Source: Acinetobacter sichuanensis (GTDB lineage: Bacteria; Pseudomonadota; Gammaproteobacteria; Pseudomonadales; Moraxellaceae). Taken from it: a DNA stretch of 53,356 bases. Under the pieces are notes generated by a model. It worked only from the letters and a program-made list of their open reading frames with translations, was not told the origin of the DNA and searched no databases. Within the stretch, counting starts at the first letter, position 1. The number at the start of each line of letters is the position of its first letter. The stretch is taken from contig NZ_PYIX02000030.1 in NCBI RefSeq assembly GCF_003024515.2, forward strand, positions 1-53,356, read 5' to 3'. Below are positions 1-8,469 of this stretch, one piece after another. A program made the translations under genes and the position numbers.

Positions 1-1
1 C

Positions 2-31
2 TTGGTCAAACTAAATTTCGAGCTTGACCAA
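2..31. repeat. 8-bp inverted repeat at the window edge
   Basis: TTGGTCAA (2-9) and TTGACCAA (24-31) form a perfect inverted repeat with a 14-base spacer. It lies 250 bp beyond the 3' end of the integrase. It could be an operator or part of the element's left flank, but the window starts here, so its gene context is unknown. Confidence 0.4.
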
Positions 32-103
32 ACTTTATGAAATTTATAATCCATTGTATTTATTGATTTTAGTATTTTTAGTGTGGTGGCATAATATTAC
101 AGA

Positions 104-127
104 AAAAGCCCTTAACCAAGGGCTTTT
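104..127. terminator. Bidirectional Rho-independent terminator
   Basis: AAAAGCCCTT, loop AACC, AAGGGCTTTT: a 10-bp perfect stem with A and T tracts on either side, so it can work in both directions. It would end the leftward integrase transcript (stop at 279) or a rightward gene lying outside the window. Confidence 0.75.
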
Positions 128-278
128 ATCGACAGAATTATTTTCAACTTTTTATAACCAATTTGATTAAAAAAATAGTCAGTAATAACTTTGGAATAAA
201 AAAAGCTAAAATGTAATGACAATTTTGCAAAAACAATAATAAAAATTTCGTATCATGTATATAAAATCAGTTTTTAAT

Positions 279-1514
279 TCACTCCTTCCAGCTATCAACA
301 ATATTTGCCCAATCTTGCATCATTTTTCTACGATCATTTAACCATTTTGCATGATCGTAAGTTGCTTTGACCTTATCACCCTTCACATGTGCAAGCTGCA
401 ACTCAATCCAGTTAGAGTTGTAGTTTGCTTCATTTAGATCAGTGGAGGCGGTGGCTCTAAAGTCATGCATCGTGATATGACCTAGATTCATATTCCGAAA
501 TGCCTGATTCAGCGTTGTTGGACCAATCATTGTATTATTGTTAATGCCTGGGAAAATATAGGGACTATCTGGGTAGGCGGCAAATTGTGCCTTAAGAATA
601 TCAACAACTTGATCTGACAGTGGCACAATGTGAATACGGTTTTTCTTCATGTTGCGTTTGCCTGCAAGAATATCGGATTTCGATGCAACTGGGATTGTCC
701 ATGTACGGGCTTCAAAATCTATATACTCTTTTAAACCTCTGCGAATCTCGATTGTGCGTAACATTGTATAGATAAGTGCTTTGAGAGCATTTTTAGTACT
801 AATAGAGCCCGTATACTTATCAATACTCGGCATGATCAACTTTCGATCTTTACTATTAACTGGTTGAGCGTTTTCTACTTCTGGTTTGTGAATATATCCT
901 CGCAATGCATAAGTTGGATTATTATTAAGTTTATCTGAAATAATAGCATACTGCATAACCTCGGCTATATGTTGCCTAACTAGTATTGATTTATTTTCAC
1001 CAGTCCCTTTTCCTGATTTTTCTACACGCTTAAGAGCATTATCCATAATATTTTTTATATCGACAGAAGTAACATCCTTAATTGGTTTATTGCCAATCAA
1101 AGGGAATATATCAACTGCATAAGACAACTCGCGAACATACAACCAAGTTTCTGATTTAGAGTTTTTTTTATGATTGCAATATTCTTTGGCAATGGCACTA
1201 AAGGTATCATTCTGAGATTGTAAGGCTTCTAGCCGTTCATTTTTTTTAAACGCAGCTGGGTCAATATCCTTAGCTAATTGTTCTCGCATTTCAATTGCTT
1301 TGGATCTAGCGTAAGACAAGCTTATTTCAGGATATTGCCCAATCGTTAACATTTGAGGTTTATTCAAGAATCTATAGCGATAGCGCCAGAACTTTTTTCC
1401 AGTTGGTCGAATTTCTATACACAAACCAGAGTGATCAGCAACACGATACACTTTTTCTTTGGCTTTTAATTGCTTGATTTTTAAGTCGTTTAACATGCTG
1501 TGAGTAACAACCAT
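279..1514 (-). CDS. Tyrosine-family integrase (DUF4102 N-terminal arm-binding type)
   Basis: Site-specific recombinase of the P4/DUF4102 class, which cuts and rejoins DNA to insert or excise a genomic island or prophage. The 411 residues match the usual family length. The first 90 residues hold the DUF4102 arm-site domain (FWRYRYRFLNKPQMLTIGQYP region), followed by a SAM-like core-binding domain and the catalytic domain. Visible catalytic elements are an Arg in TIEIRRGL, the HxxR box in HDFRATAST, and the C-terminal Tyr in ATYDHAKW followed by the family's usual RRKMMQDWA tail. A second start at 1496 (MLNDLKIKQL) aligns better with family N-termini; neither start has a clear ribosome site. 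It lies beside a gene truncated at its 5' end, suggesting it marks one end of an integrated element extending left. The integrase itself looks intact. Confidence 0.93.
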   Translation of the reverse strand: MVVTHSMLNDLKIKQLKAKEKVYRVADHSGLCIEIRPTGKKFWRYRYRFLNKPQMLTIGQYPEISLSYARSKAIEMREQLAKDIDPAAFKKNERLEALQSQNDTFSAIAKEYCNHKKNSKSETWLYVRELSYAVDIFPLIGNKPIKDVTSVDIKNIMDNALKRVEKSGKGTGENKSILVRQHIAEVMQYAIISDKLNNNPTYALRGYIHKPEVENAQPVNSKDRKLIMPSIDKYTGSISTKNALKALIYTMLRTIEIRRGLKEYIDFEARTWTIPVASKSDILAGKRNMKKNRIHIVPLSDQVVDILKAQFAAYPDSPYIFPGINNNTMIGPTTLNQAFRNMNLGHITMHDFRATASTDLNEANYNSNWIELQLAHVKGDKVKATYDHAKWLNDRRKMMQDWANIVDSWKE

Positions 1515-1550
1515 TATGGTTTAAATTAATTTACTCACCATCTTACTCAC
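1500..1550. promoter_or_regulatory. TTACTCAC repeats around the integrase start
   Basis: TTACTCAC occurs twice in direct orientation 12 bp apart (1531 and 1543) and once inverted (GTGAGTAA at 1500), overlapping the integrase start region. Such clustered short repeats suit arm-type integrase sites or an operator for self-repression. This is inference from position and spacing only. Confidence 0.35.
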
Positions 1551-1571
1551 AAAGGAAAGACATGTCATCTC

Positions 1572-1654
1572 ATACAAGGTTATATGTAGTAATAACATCA
1601 AATCAATAAAATCATGTAGATATAAACAAAAGTAATAAAAGGTTATACAAGGTT
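1572..1654 (+). repeat. Direct repeat ATACAAGGTT flanking the element/gene junction
   Basis: ATACAAGGTT occurs at 1572-1581 and again at 1645-1654, in the same orientation. The second copy is just left of the truncated peptidase-like gene. These could be integrase arm sites or part of an attachment core; no full-length att repeat can be shown inside this window. Confidence 0.3.
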
Positions 1655-1660
1655 TCTTTA

Positions 1661-1900
1661 GTGTTTGGTATGGATGCTATAGATCATGCAATGATGAAAG
1701 AGTTTCATGAACCAGGTAATATTAAGCGTTCAGTCGTTGTCATTCCGCATGAAAGAATCGAGCAATGGCTCGCATGGAAAAACCCAAATATTATGACATT
1801 TATGCAGGGTTTTCCTGTGGAGGAGTTTGAGTGCTTTTATTGTCCCCAACAACGTCAAGCAAAAAACTCTCCACAGTTAAACATGTTTGATGATTTATAA
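1661..1900 (+). pseudogene. 5'-truncated SRAP (YedK/HMCES-like) gene, C-terminal fragment
   Basis: Up to 79 residues (76 from the ATG at 1670). The stretch DHAMMKEFHEPGNIKRSVVV followed by IPHERIEQWL resembles the C-terminal third of SOS-response-associated peptidases, which shield abasic sites in single-stranded DNA by cross-linking through an N-terminal cysteine. That catalytic Cys2 and the first two thirds of the domain are absent. The frame stays open upstream only to a TAA at 1607, with no family resemblance, so homology breaks just left of 1670, next to the integrase promoter. The tail SPQLNMFDDL is also typical of Acinetobacter family members as I remember them. The gene converges on marR and shares a palindrome at the stop codon, suggesting a native 3' end. 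Alternatively it is a small unrelated protein; a homology search would settle this. Confidence 0.5.
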
Positions 1901-1919
1901 AGCAGAGCGCTTTATAAAT
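1893..1919. terminator. Palindromic terminator between convergent genes
   Basis: ATTTATAAAGC, loop AGAGC, GCTTTATAAAT: an 11-bp perfect stem that overlaps the stop codons of both converging genes. It is AT-rich and lacks a long T tract, so termination strength is uncertain. Confidence 0.45.
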
Positions 1920-2386
1920 TAACGTGATAAATTTTTAAAAATATGTTTCAAACTTTCCATCATTTTTTCAATTTGAAGTGGGGTTAAACCTTCAAAAGAT
2001 TGCTCTAAAACAACACTCATTAAATCATTGATTTTAATTGTCATTTGTCGACCAGAGTCGGTTAAGTTTACTCGTGTAATACGTGCATCTTGACTGCAAG
2101 AATAGGTATTAACTAAGCCTTCATCTTTTAATCGATAGACAATTTTAGTTGTGGTCGACATTTTTGAAACAATCATGTCTGATAGTTCAGAAACACTTGC
2201 GTCTGGTTTAGACTCAAGTGCTAATAATAAACGACGTCTAGAATTATCTACACCATACTTTTTTAAAGCATGGTCGACATTAAGTACATACTGAGAATGA
2301 ACTTGTGTAATCCAGTAATATGGAAAATTTTCCAAATTAAAATTATCAGTTGTTGGTAAAAATTTTGAATATTTTTTGGTCATCAA
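1919..2386 (-). CDS. MarR-family transcriptional regulator
   Basis: A 155-residue winged-helix DNA-binding protein, usual length for MarR regulators, which bind as dimers and release DNA when a small ligand or oxidant is sensed. The N-terminal helix (about 25-50) is followed by the recognition region with SVSELSDMIVSKMSTTTKIV (about 85-105), the wing containing DARITRVNLTDSGR (about 123-136) and a C-terminal dimerisation helix. The DxRxxxVxLTxxGR wing signature is well kept. No target gene is adjacent: the left neighbour is convergent and the right side is a long AT-rich gap, so what it controls cannot be told from position. Confidence 0.9.
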   Translation of the reverse strand: MMTKKYSKFLPTTDNFNLENFPYYWITQVHSQYVLNVDHALKKYGVDNSRRRLLLALESKPDASVSELSDMIVSKMSTTTKIVYRLKDEGLVNTYSCSQDARITRVNLTDSGRQMTIKINDLMSVVLEQSFEGLTPLQIEKMMESLKHIFKNLSR

Positions 2387-3330
2387 AAAGATTCCTTGTT
2401 TTTTCTAATTATTAACCAGATGTAATAACAATTGTAATAGTATTGTAAATTGATACCTAAAATCAATACAAAAATAAACAAATAATGCTAAAAATAAAGA
2501 AATACTATGAAGATTTACTTTATAATTGTTTAAACTCTGTTACTTAGTGTAAGTGTAAATTTATCATTTTTGAGTTTAATCATTTGTCATTTGAGCTTAA
2601 TTTTAAGTAGCATATTGCATGATGCTTACTTTCTGGACTAAATAACTCAGCACAAGAATTTCAATAGTTTTGCTATTGTTTGATCTTTCAAGTCCAGTTT
2701 TTAGTGTACTGTTCTTGTTTTGCTTTTTGGCTATTTATCTAATTTTAATGAGGGGTATTTATTAAAATTAATCCCATTCATAAGCTATTTTAATATTTCT
2801 ATATAGGGTTTAGGTTTGTTTCAACCTAGATACCGTACACTTACGCTATTTAAAAAATTATTCATATAATAGAGTGATTTACTTCACTTATACATGAATA
2901 CTTCATTAAAATAATGTAGATGAAATATCAATCATGTTCGTGTGATATTTTAATTAAAAAAAGGTACTCTTAGACTTGGCTTTACAAACAAAAGTTTCTG
3001 TCTAAAATGTCATAAAAAATAAAAACGCATACATTTATTAAATTTATAGAATTAGAATACAAAGGCTTGAAATAAAATACTAGATGATTCTAAATCAATT
3101 TTACTGATTTATTTAAATGGAACTATTTATTTTTTGAATTTTAATTTGGTGATAAAACACGAAATTTATTTTTATTTGTAAAATAATAAAAAAAATAATT
3201 ACAAAATATCTAGATTGTGCATAATTAAGAGCAATATAGTTGAAAAGGTCTCATTCATGGATCCGTCGCCGTGTAGGTTAAAATTTAAGTTTTGTATAAT
3301 GAATAAGAATAAAGAGCAGGAGATCTAATA
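2387..3330. other. 944-bp AT-rich intergenic region
   Basis: No credible reading frame was found. It holds the marR upstream region on the left and the terC leader on the right, with one large potential stem-loop (2633-2697) and a small hairpin TAGGTT-TGTTTC-AACCTA (2811-2828). A TATAAT lies at 3295-3300, 31 bp before the terC start, without a good -35. I looked for the manganese riboswitch often found before TerC-family genes and did not see its core. Confidence 0.6.
2633..2697. repeat. Nested inverted repeat of unknown role
   Basis: CTGGACT (2633-2639) pairs perfectly with AGTCCAG (2691-2697), and inside lies a second perfect hairpin, CAATAG-TTTTG-CTATTG. A TTTTTA tract follows directly, so a rightward transcript could fold and end here. 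No convincing promoter was found. Confidence 0.35.
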
Positions 3331-4863
3331 ATGGAATTTTTATTAGATCCTGGTATTTGGGTAGGTCTACTCACTCTAATTGTTTTAGAAATTGTTTTAG
3401 GTATTGATAACCTCGTATTTATTGCCATTCTAGCTGAAAAATTACCGCCTGAAAAACGTGATAAAGCACGTGTTATTGGTCTTTCTCTCGCTTTAATCAT
3501 GCGTTTAGGATTGTTATTTGCAATCTCATGGTTAGTTACGCTAACTCAACCTCTTATTACAGTTTTCGATAAGACCTTCTCAGGTCGTGATTTAATTCTT
3601 TTATTTGGCGGGCTTTTCTTAGTCTATAAAGCCGTAACAGAATTACATGAAAAAATGGAAGGCAAGCCTGAAGTTCATGTCACCAGTAATGTTGTCTATG
3701 CAAGTTTTACGGCTGTTGTTGCTCAAATCGTTATTTTAGATGCGGTGTTCTCTTTAGACTCTGTAATTACTGCCATTGGTATGGTAGATAATATTTATGT
3801 GATGATGGTTGCTATGGTTGTTGCTATGGCTGTCATGTTGTTGGCTTCAAAGTCATTAACTGCATTTGTAAATAGACATCCAACTGTTGTCATTCTATGT
3901 TTAAGTTTCTTATTGTTAATTGGTATTAGTCTAATTGCAGAAGGTTTTGGCTTCCATATTCCAAAAGGCTATATCTATTCAGGTATTGGTGTTGCGATTT
4001 TAATCGAAGCATTTAACCAATTTAGTAACCGAAATGCTGAAAAACATAAAGCAAAAATTCCTTTACGCCACCGTACAGCGGATTCTATTTTAAAGCTTAT
4101 GGGGAGTAAGTTAGATACAGATGTGTCAGCATCACCTGAAACCATAGAAGCGAAAAAAGCCTTTGTAGATGAAGAACGTTATATGGTAGGAGGGGTTTTA
4201 ACACTTGCTGAACGTAGTGTTGCCTCTATTATGACACCTCGAAATCAAATTTCTTGGGTAAATTTAGAGGATGATGCTGAGTGTATTCGAAATCAAATTT
4301 TGTCTGTACCACATAGTTTATTTCCTGTATGTCGTGGTCAGTTGGATAAAGTCGTAACGATTGTACGTGCAAAAGAGCTAATAGATGCTTTGGATGAGCC
4401 TGAACAATTACAAGCGTTATTGAAGCGTCAGCGCCCAATTTTTATTTTTGAAAAAATGAAGGTGATTGATGCAATTCATACTTTGCGTACTTCAAAAGGT
4501 TCACTGGTTTTAGTCACGAATGAGTTTGGTAATATTCAAGGTTTGATTTCACCATTAGATGTGTTTGAAGCCATTGCGGGTGAGTTTCCTGATGCAGATG
4601 AACAGCTTGAACTGGTGAAAGTTGATGACACAACATGGAGAGCATCGGGAATGCTTGACTTGTATCAACTTGAATTAGAGCTAGAAACAGTCGATTTAGT
4701 TCAAGAAGATTCAGACTATTTTAGTGTGGCGGGTTTAATTTTTGATAAAACTCAGGGTAATGTCAAAGTTGGAACGCATATTGTCCAAGAAGGTGTTGAT
4801 TTTGAAGTTTTAGAAATGGATGAAAATCGCATTAAAACCGTTAAAATTACTCGACCTGATTGA
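3331..4863 (+). CDS. TerC-family membrane protein with CBS pair and CorC/HlyC domain (YoaE/YegH type)
   Basis: A 510-residue protein, the usual length of the E. coli YoaE/YegH group. Residues 1-230 form the TerC-like membrane domain with about seven helices and acidic residues within membrane segments ([11 protein letters not shown] near 20-30 and DAVFSLDSV near 135-145), the pattern linked to metal-ion handling. Residues about 290-420 form a CBS pair ([28 protein letters not shown]), and 430-510 a CorC/HlyC transporter-associated domain. TerC relatives have been tied to manganese export or metal loading of exported enzymes; for this fused type the substrate is unproven. Ribosome site AGGAG (3319-3323) fits the ATG. 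Single gene followed by its own terminator. Confidence 0.93.
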   Translation: MEFLLDPGIWVGLLTLIVLEIVLGIDNLVFIAILAEKLPPEKRDKARVIGLSLALIMRLGLLFAISWLVTLTQPLITVFDKTFSGRDLILLFGGLFLVYKAVTELHEKMEGKPEVHVTSNVVYASFTAVVAQIVILDAVFSLDSVITAIGMVDNIYVMMVAMVVAMAVMLLASKSLTAFVNRHPTVVILCLSFLLLIGISLIAEGFGFHIPKGYIYSGIGVAILIEAFNQFSNRNAEKHKAKIPLRHRTADSILKLMGSKLDTDVSASPETIEAKKAFVDEERYMVGGVLTLAERSVASIMTPRNQISWVNLEDDAECIRNQILSVPHSLFPVCRGQLDKVVTIVRAKELIDALDEPEQLQALLKRQRPIFIFEKMKVIDAIHTLRTSKGSLVLVTNEFGNIQGLISPLDVFEAIAGEFPDADEQLELVKVDDTTWRASGMLDLYQLELELETVDLVQEDSDYFSVAGLIFDKTQGNVKVGTHIVQEGVDFEVLEMDENRIKTVKITRPD

Positions 4864-4880
4864 TTAGGTTAAATAAAATA

Positions 4881-4908
4881 AAAATGCCTCAATAATGAGG
4901 CATTTTTT
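4881..4908 (+). terminator. Rho-independent terminator after the TerC gene
   Basis: ATGCCTCA, loop ATAA, TGAGGCAT, then a T6 tract; flanking A residues extend the stem. It lies 18 bp after the stop codon and may also serve the convergent hydrolase gene. Confidence 0.85.
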
Positions 4909-4962
4909 GTAAGAATAAAAAGACACTGAACGAGGATTACAGCATTCAGTGTTGAAACTGGT

Positions 4963-5820
4963 TTAAGCGGCTATTTCTTTTTCAATCATTGACCAAATAT
5001 TTTGATGTGATTTTTTGAACATCAGCATATGTCCGATAGATTTATGCCCTAAATCTTGTGGAACGAGTTCATGCATTGTTGTTTTAGCATTTGGATAAAG
5101 GCGCAGGAGATCTTTAACATTGGCTTCAGTTGCGATTTCATCATCTGATGACCAATAGACCGAAATAGGGCAGGTAATATTTTGATGATAATCTTCAAAA
5201 ATTGTTTTACCTAAAGCATTCTCTACATAACCTGGACGGCTACAAAATTGTGCCCATTGTTTTGCAACATTTTTCGGTAAATTTTCACCCATTCCCATCA
5301 TTTTTGTTGCGCCGTAGCCTTTAAAAAAGCTCGAAATTGGAAAAATAATATTAAACATAACAGGTGCAAGTTGTTTGGTGCGACCTTTCAAGCCTTTGAC
5401 ATGTCCAGTTGAGCCTGAAATTGCAATGACTTTTGCTACTTTTGCATAATTAGGGGCGATTCCAAGGAGTTGACCACCTGCACTATGCCCAACAAGAATG
5501 ACTTGTTCTTTTTGTGTTTTGACCAAAAGCGCATCAATGGCAGCGGGAATATCAAGCTGTCCCCAATCTTGAATACTTGCTTGAGATTTTTTTAATGGAC
5601 CATGTAATGAAGCACCAATACCACGAAAATCAAAGACCATAACTTGATAGCCTTGTTCTGCTAGCCATTCAGCAAAAGAGCGATAAAAGCTTTGCACAAT
5701 CCCTGTAGCGGGGCAAATTAAAATAGGTAAATTTTGATTTTTTTGCGTATTTTCGTAAAAGGTTGCACTTAAAGTATAACCATCTTTACAGGTAATATTG
5801 AGTTTTTCAGAATTTTGCAT
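4963..5820 (-). CDS. Alpha/beta-fold hydrolase
   Basis: A 285-residue serine hydrolase, cytoplasmic by lack of a signal peptide. The nucleophile elbow GHSAGG places the catalytic Ser at 113. The oxyanion region is near CPATGIVQSFY (36-46), the strand with DFRGIGAS at 64-71, an acid residue is likely in WSSDDEIA near 225, and the catalytic His is probably in the C-terminal LGHKSIGH. The family covers esterases, lipases and epoxide hydrolases, and the substrate cannot be inferred. The gene stands alone, facing a convergent TerC gene and divergent from a small membrane protein with which it shares a promoter region holding an 8-bp inverted repeat. Confidence 0.88.
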   Translation of the reverse strand: MQNSEKLNITCKDGYTLSATFYENTQKNQNLPILICPATGIVQSFYRSFAEWLAEQGYQVMVFDFRGIGASLHGPLKKSQASIQDWGQLDIPAAIDALLVKTQKEQVILVGHSAGGQLLGIAPNYAKVAKVIAISGSTGHVKGLKGRTKQLAPVMFNIIFPISSFFKGYGATKMMGMGENLPKNVAKQWAQFCSRPGYVENALGKTIFEDYHQNITCPISVYWSSDDEIATEANVKDLLRLYPNAKTTMHELVPQDLGHKSIGHMLMFKKSHQNIWSMIEKEIAA

Positions 5821-5841
5821 GATTGATTCAAAAATGATTAT

Positions 5842-5868
5842 GAACTTGTTTCTACAATATACAAGTTC
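5842..5868. promoter_or_regulatory. Candidate operator between divergent genes
   Basis: GAACTTGT (5842-5849) and ACAAGTTC (5861-5868) are perfect inverted repeats with an 11-base spacer, 22 bp upstream of the hydrolase start. A further half-like AAACTTG follows at 5877. The size and symmetry suit a dimeric repressor; the regulator is unknown. Confidence 0.45.
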
Positions 5869-5965
5869 TAAAAAGAAACTTGATTAAATTATGACTAGAG
5901 AGTCAAAAAATAAATGAGAACATGGGTACACTACAAGAAAATGGAATAGGGTAGTTAATTCAATA

Positions 5966-6427
5966 ATGGATGTAATGCAATTTTCAAATGCGGTTAAGTT
6001 CGCAATTATTTTTAGTGGTTTATATCTTTGGGTGGGCATGCTGACAGGCGTATGGAAGTATGCACAAATCCGTAATTCTGAACAATCACGTGCGCACTAT
6101 TATGTGGATATTGCACATCGAAGTAGCTTGCTTTATGCACCAGCAACGTTGATTTTAGCTGTGCTTGCATACTTTTCGATTTGGTCAGACCTGATAAATT
6201 TACTTTGTGTACTGATTAATTTGATTTTTTTTACTTTTTCGATTGCAAGTTATGTCGTACATGGTTGGTTAAAAGATACGACAAACCAATTTAAACAACC
6301 GCATAAAATGGGGAATAAAAGTTTACCTAATTGGTTGATGACAAGTGCGATGGTACTTTTGGTTTTGGGGGAGGTATTGGCGACTGGTATTTTAGTTTTG
6401 GGTGTAATCTTCGGTTTTTATTTTTAA
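5966..6427 (+). CDS. Four-helix inner-membrane protein, function unknown
   Basis: 153 residues with four predicted membrane segments at about 10-28, 52-70, 76-98 and 124-150, joined by short polar loops. The loop between the first two (KYAQIRNSEQSRAHYYVDIAH) and the loop near 100-120 (KDTTNQFKQPHKMGNKS) are rich in basic and polar residues. I do not recognise a characterised family; it resembles conserved hypothetical proteins of Acinetobacter. It is transcribed divergently from the hydrolase gene and converges on another small membrane protein, with a shared terminator between them. Confidence 0.8.
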   Translation: MDVMQFSNAVKFAIIFSGLYLWVGMLTGVWKYAQIRNSEQSRAHYYVDIAHRSSLLYAPATLILAVLAYFSIWSDLINLLCVLINLIFFTFSIASYVVHGWLKDTTNQFKQPHKMGNKSLPNWLMTSAMVLLVLGEVLATGILVLGVIFGFYF

Positions 6428-6461
6428 AATTAGATGCAATTTGTAGAGTACTTTTACTTCA

Positions 6462-6492
6462 AAAAAGATGGATGCTAAGCATCCATCTTTTA
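6462..6492. terminator. Bidirectional terminator between two small membrane-protein genes
   Basis: AAAAAGATGGATGC, short loop TAA, GCATCCATCTTTT: a stem of about 12 bp with A and T tracts. It sits between convergent stop codons and overlaps the 3' end of the leftward gene. Confidence 0.8.
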
Positions 6493-6732
6493 TTTAATAC
6501 TTGCTGCTTTGGCTGATTTACGGGTTTTGTGGTCGATCAATTCCCATAGACAAAATGCGGCAGAAACGAATAAAGCATATACAAAAAACTCAGGTTTTAA
6601 GTTGCCTTGAACGAGACCATGTAAAAATAGAATAGTCATCAAAGCTAAAGTTGTGCTTAAGTAAATGACCAGTTTTTTGTTAGCCTTCAAAGAATTAATG
6701 AAGACTTGCTTATTTGAATGTAATGATAACAT
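6490..6732 (-). CDS. Small two-helix membrane protein, function unknown
   Basis: 80 residues from the ATG at 6732, chosen because AGGAGG sits seven bases upstream; an ATG two codons earlier lies too close to that site. Two hydrophobic segments at about 22-42 and 51-67 (VIYLSTTLALMTILFLHGL; FFVYALFVSAAFCLWEL) are followed by a basic tail (DHKTRKSAKAA). No family was recognised. It is a stand-alone gene with a clear ribosome site and a strong terminator, so it is likely expressed. Confidence 0.72.
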   Translation of the reverse strand: MLSLHSNKQVFINSLKANKKLVIYLSTTLALMTILFLHGLVQGNLKPEFFVYALFVSAAFCLWELIDHKTRKSAKAASIK

Positions 6733-6738
6733 CCTCAT

Positions 6739-7176
6739 CCCTCCTGTCTGCTCGACAAAAACCCCATTGTTTTAGTCTGAATTGCTTGGTTGATCCTTAC
6801 CATAGCAAATTATTATTTCGAATGCAAATATCTCTATTATCCTAAATAAATGTGACATATTTATGACAATATTACATTAGGTCATTTATTTTTAAAATAG
6901 GTTAAATTTTAACCATAAATATCATTGCTGAGATTAATAGTCTGCTGAACTTATATAAAAGTACAACATAATAAAGAGAATGAAAAGTGCTAATTAGACA
7001 AAAGACGAATGTTGTATTATTAGGTAATATTTATAAAAATCATGATATTGTATTGCATTTTTTGTTTAATCTTGTTGCAAACAATAAAAGCTCATTGGGT
7101 AAATGTAACGTTTATTGTGTACTGTTAAAATCTCTATTTGGGTAAAATAAGATTTTAAGAACAAACATTAAAAGAT
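6739..7176. other. 438-bp AT-rich gap
   Basis: This separates two leftward genes and should contain the promoter of the small membrane protein at its left end and the 3' untranslated region of brnQ at its right end. I see no open frame, RNA gene or clear repeat, and no strong terminator hairpin for brnQ. Confidence 0.5.
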
Positions 7177-8469
7177 CTATTTTTTAAGTCTGTCGATTGC
7201 AACAAAGATAATTAAAATGGCACAAGAAGGTAGTAACCAAGCCAGATTTTGCTGATTTAAAGGTAGATGTTGAATTGCATCAGGTAAAATATTGGCAAAA
7301 GAAGTCACTTTGATTCCTTCAATAATACCAAAGACAAAAGCAACAGCAGTTACAGGCGCAATCACTAAACTTGGACGATTAAAATATTTCCAAAAAAAGC
7401 TCAACATGATCACCACAATTGCAGGTGGATAAATTGCACTGAGTACAGGGACAGACACAGCGATCAGTTTTGTTAAACCAAGATTAGAGATAATTAAAGA
7501 GAATAAAACGAGGATAAATACTAAAACTTTATAAGGAATTTTAGTAAGTTGTGCGAAATATTCAGCACATGCACAAGTCAAGCCAATTGCAGTCACCATA
7601 CAAGCCAGAAAAATCAAAGCTGTCAGGAATAAAGCACCAAGATCACCAAAAGCATGTTGTACATAAGCATGTAAAATAACGGCACCATTGGTTGCATTTG
7701 GTGCAACTTCATGGCTTCCTAAGCCTAGCTTAAATAAACTTAAGTAAACTAATGTAAGTCCTACGCCTGAAATTAAACTTGCAATGATCGCATATTTAGT
7801 CACCAGTTTTTTATCAGTCACACCACGTGAATGAATGGCATGAATAATGACAATACCAAAAACCAAAGCGCCTAATGTATCCATCGTAAGATAACCATTC
7901 ACAAAGCCTTCAGAAACAGGACTTGCGATATAGCCATCAATAGCAGGGGGGATAAAGCCCGCAGGAATCATTACTGCTGCAATCCCTAAGATTGCTAAAG
8001 AAATAATTTTTAACGGTGCAAGGACGTGACCTACTGTATCTAGCAGTTTATTTGGATATAGTGAAACTAAAGTCACAACTGCAAAATAGATGATACTGTA
8101 AATCATCAAACTATAGCTTGAGTTACCAAAATAGGATGAAAATCCGATTTCATAGGAAACTGTTGCAGTACGTGGTGTTGCAAAGAGTGGTCCAACAGAT
8201 AAATAGCAAACTACAGTTAAAATTAAACTTGCAACTTTTCCTAAAGGTGAACTTAAAAGTGCAATTGAACCTTCAGTTTTAGAAAGTGCCATGATGGTAA
8301 TCACGGGTAAACCAACAGCAGTGATTAAGAAACCAAATGCTGCTAACCAAACATGTTCACCCGCTTGTTGCGCAACAATAGGTGGAAAGATAATATTGCC
8401 CGCCCCAATAAATAAGGCGAAAGTCATAAACCCTAAAGCAATAATATCCTTAGTACGAAGACTTGTCAT
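7177..8469 (-). CDS. brnQ: Branched-chain amino acid transport system II carrier (BrnQ family)
   Basis: A 430-residue inner-membrane symporter expected to take up leucine, isoleucine and valine with a cation. The signature N-terminus DIIALGFMTFALFIGAGNII (8-27) and the motif GPLFATPRTATVSYEIGF near 92-109 are hallmarks of the LIVCS family, and twelve hydrophobic segments are spread across the length, which is normal for it. No transport operon partner is adjacent; it is a single leftward gene with an AT-rich region of about 340 bp to the next gene. The ATG has no obvious Shine-Dalgarno sequence. Confidence 0.93.
   Translation of the reverse strand: MTSLRTKDIIALGFMTFALFIGAGNIIFPPIVAQQAGEHVWLAAFGFLITAVGLPVITIMALSKTEGSIALLSSPLGKVASLILTVVCYLSVGPLFATPRTATVSYEIGFSSYFGNSSYSLMIYSIIYFAVVTLVSLYPNKLLDTVGHVLAPLKIISLAILGIAAVMIPAGFIPPAIDGYIASPVSEGFVNGYLTMDTLGALVFGIVIIHAIHSRGVTDKKLVTKYAIIASLISGVGLTLVYLSLFKLGLGSHEVAPNATNGAVILHAYVQHAFGDLGALFLTALIFLACMVTAIGLTCACAEYFAQLTKIPYKVLVFILVLFSLIISNLGLTKLIAVSVPVLSAIYPPAIVVIMLSFFWKYFNRPSLVIAPVTAVAFVFGIIEGIKVTSFANILPDAIQHLPLNQQNLAWLLPSCAILIIFVAIDRLKK

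Noticed and set aside
1..300. tRNA gene as integration target next to the integrase
   Set aside because: No cloverleaf or T-loop sequence (GGTTCGAATCC-like) was found on either side of the integrase inside the window.
3190..3330. Manganese (yybP-ykoY) riboswitch before the TerC gene
   Set aside because: TerC-family genes often have it, but the conserved core with its paired purine-rich loops could not be found in this stretch.
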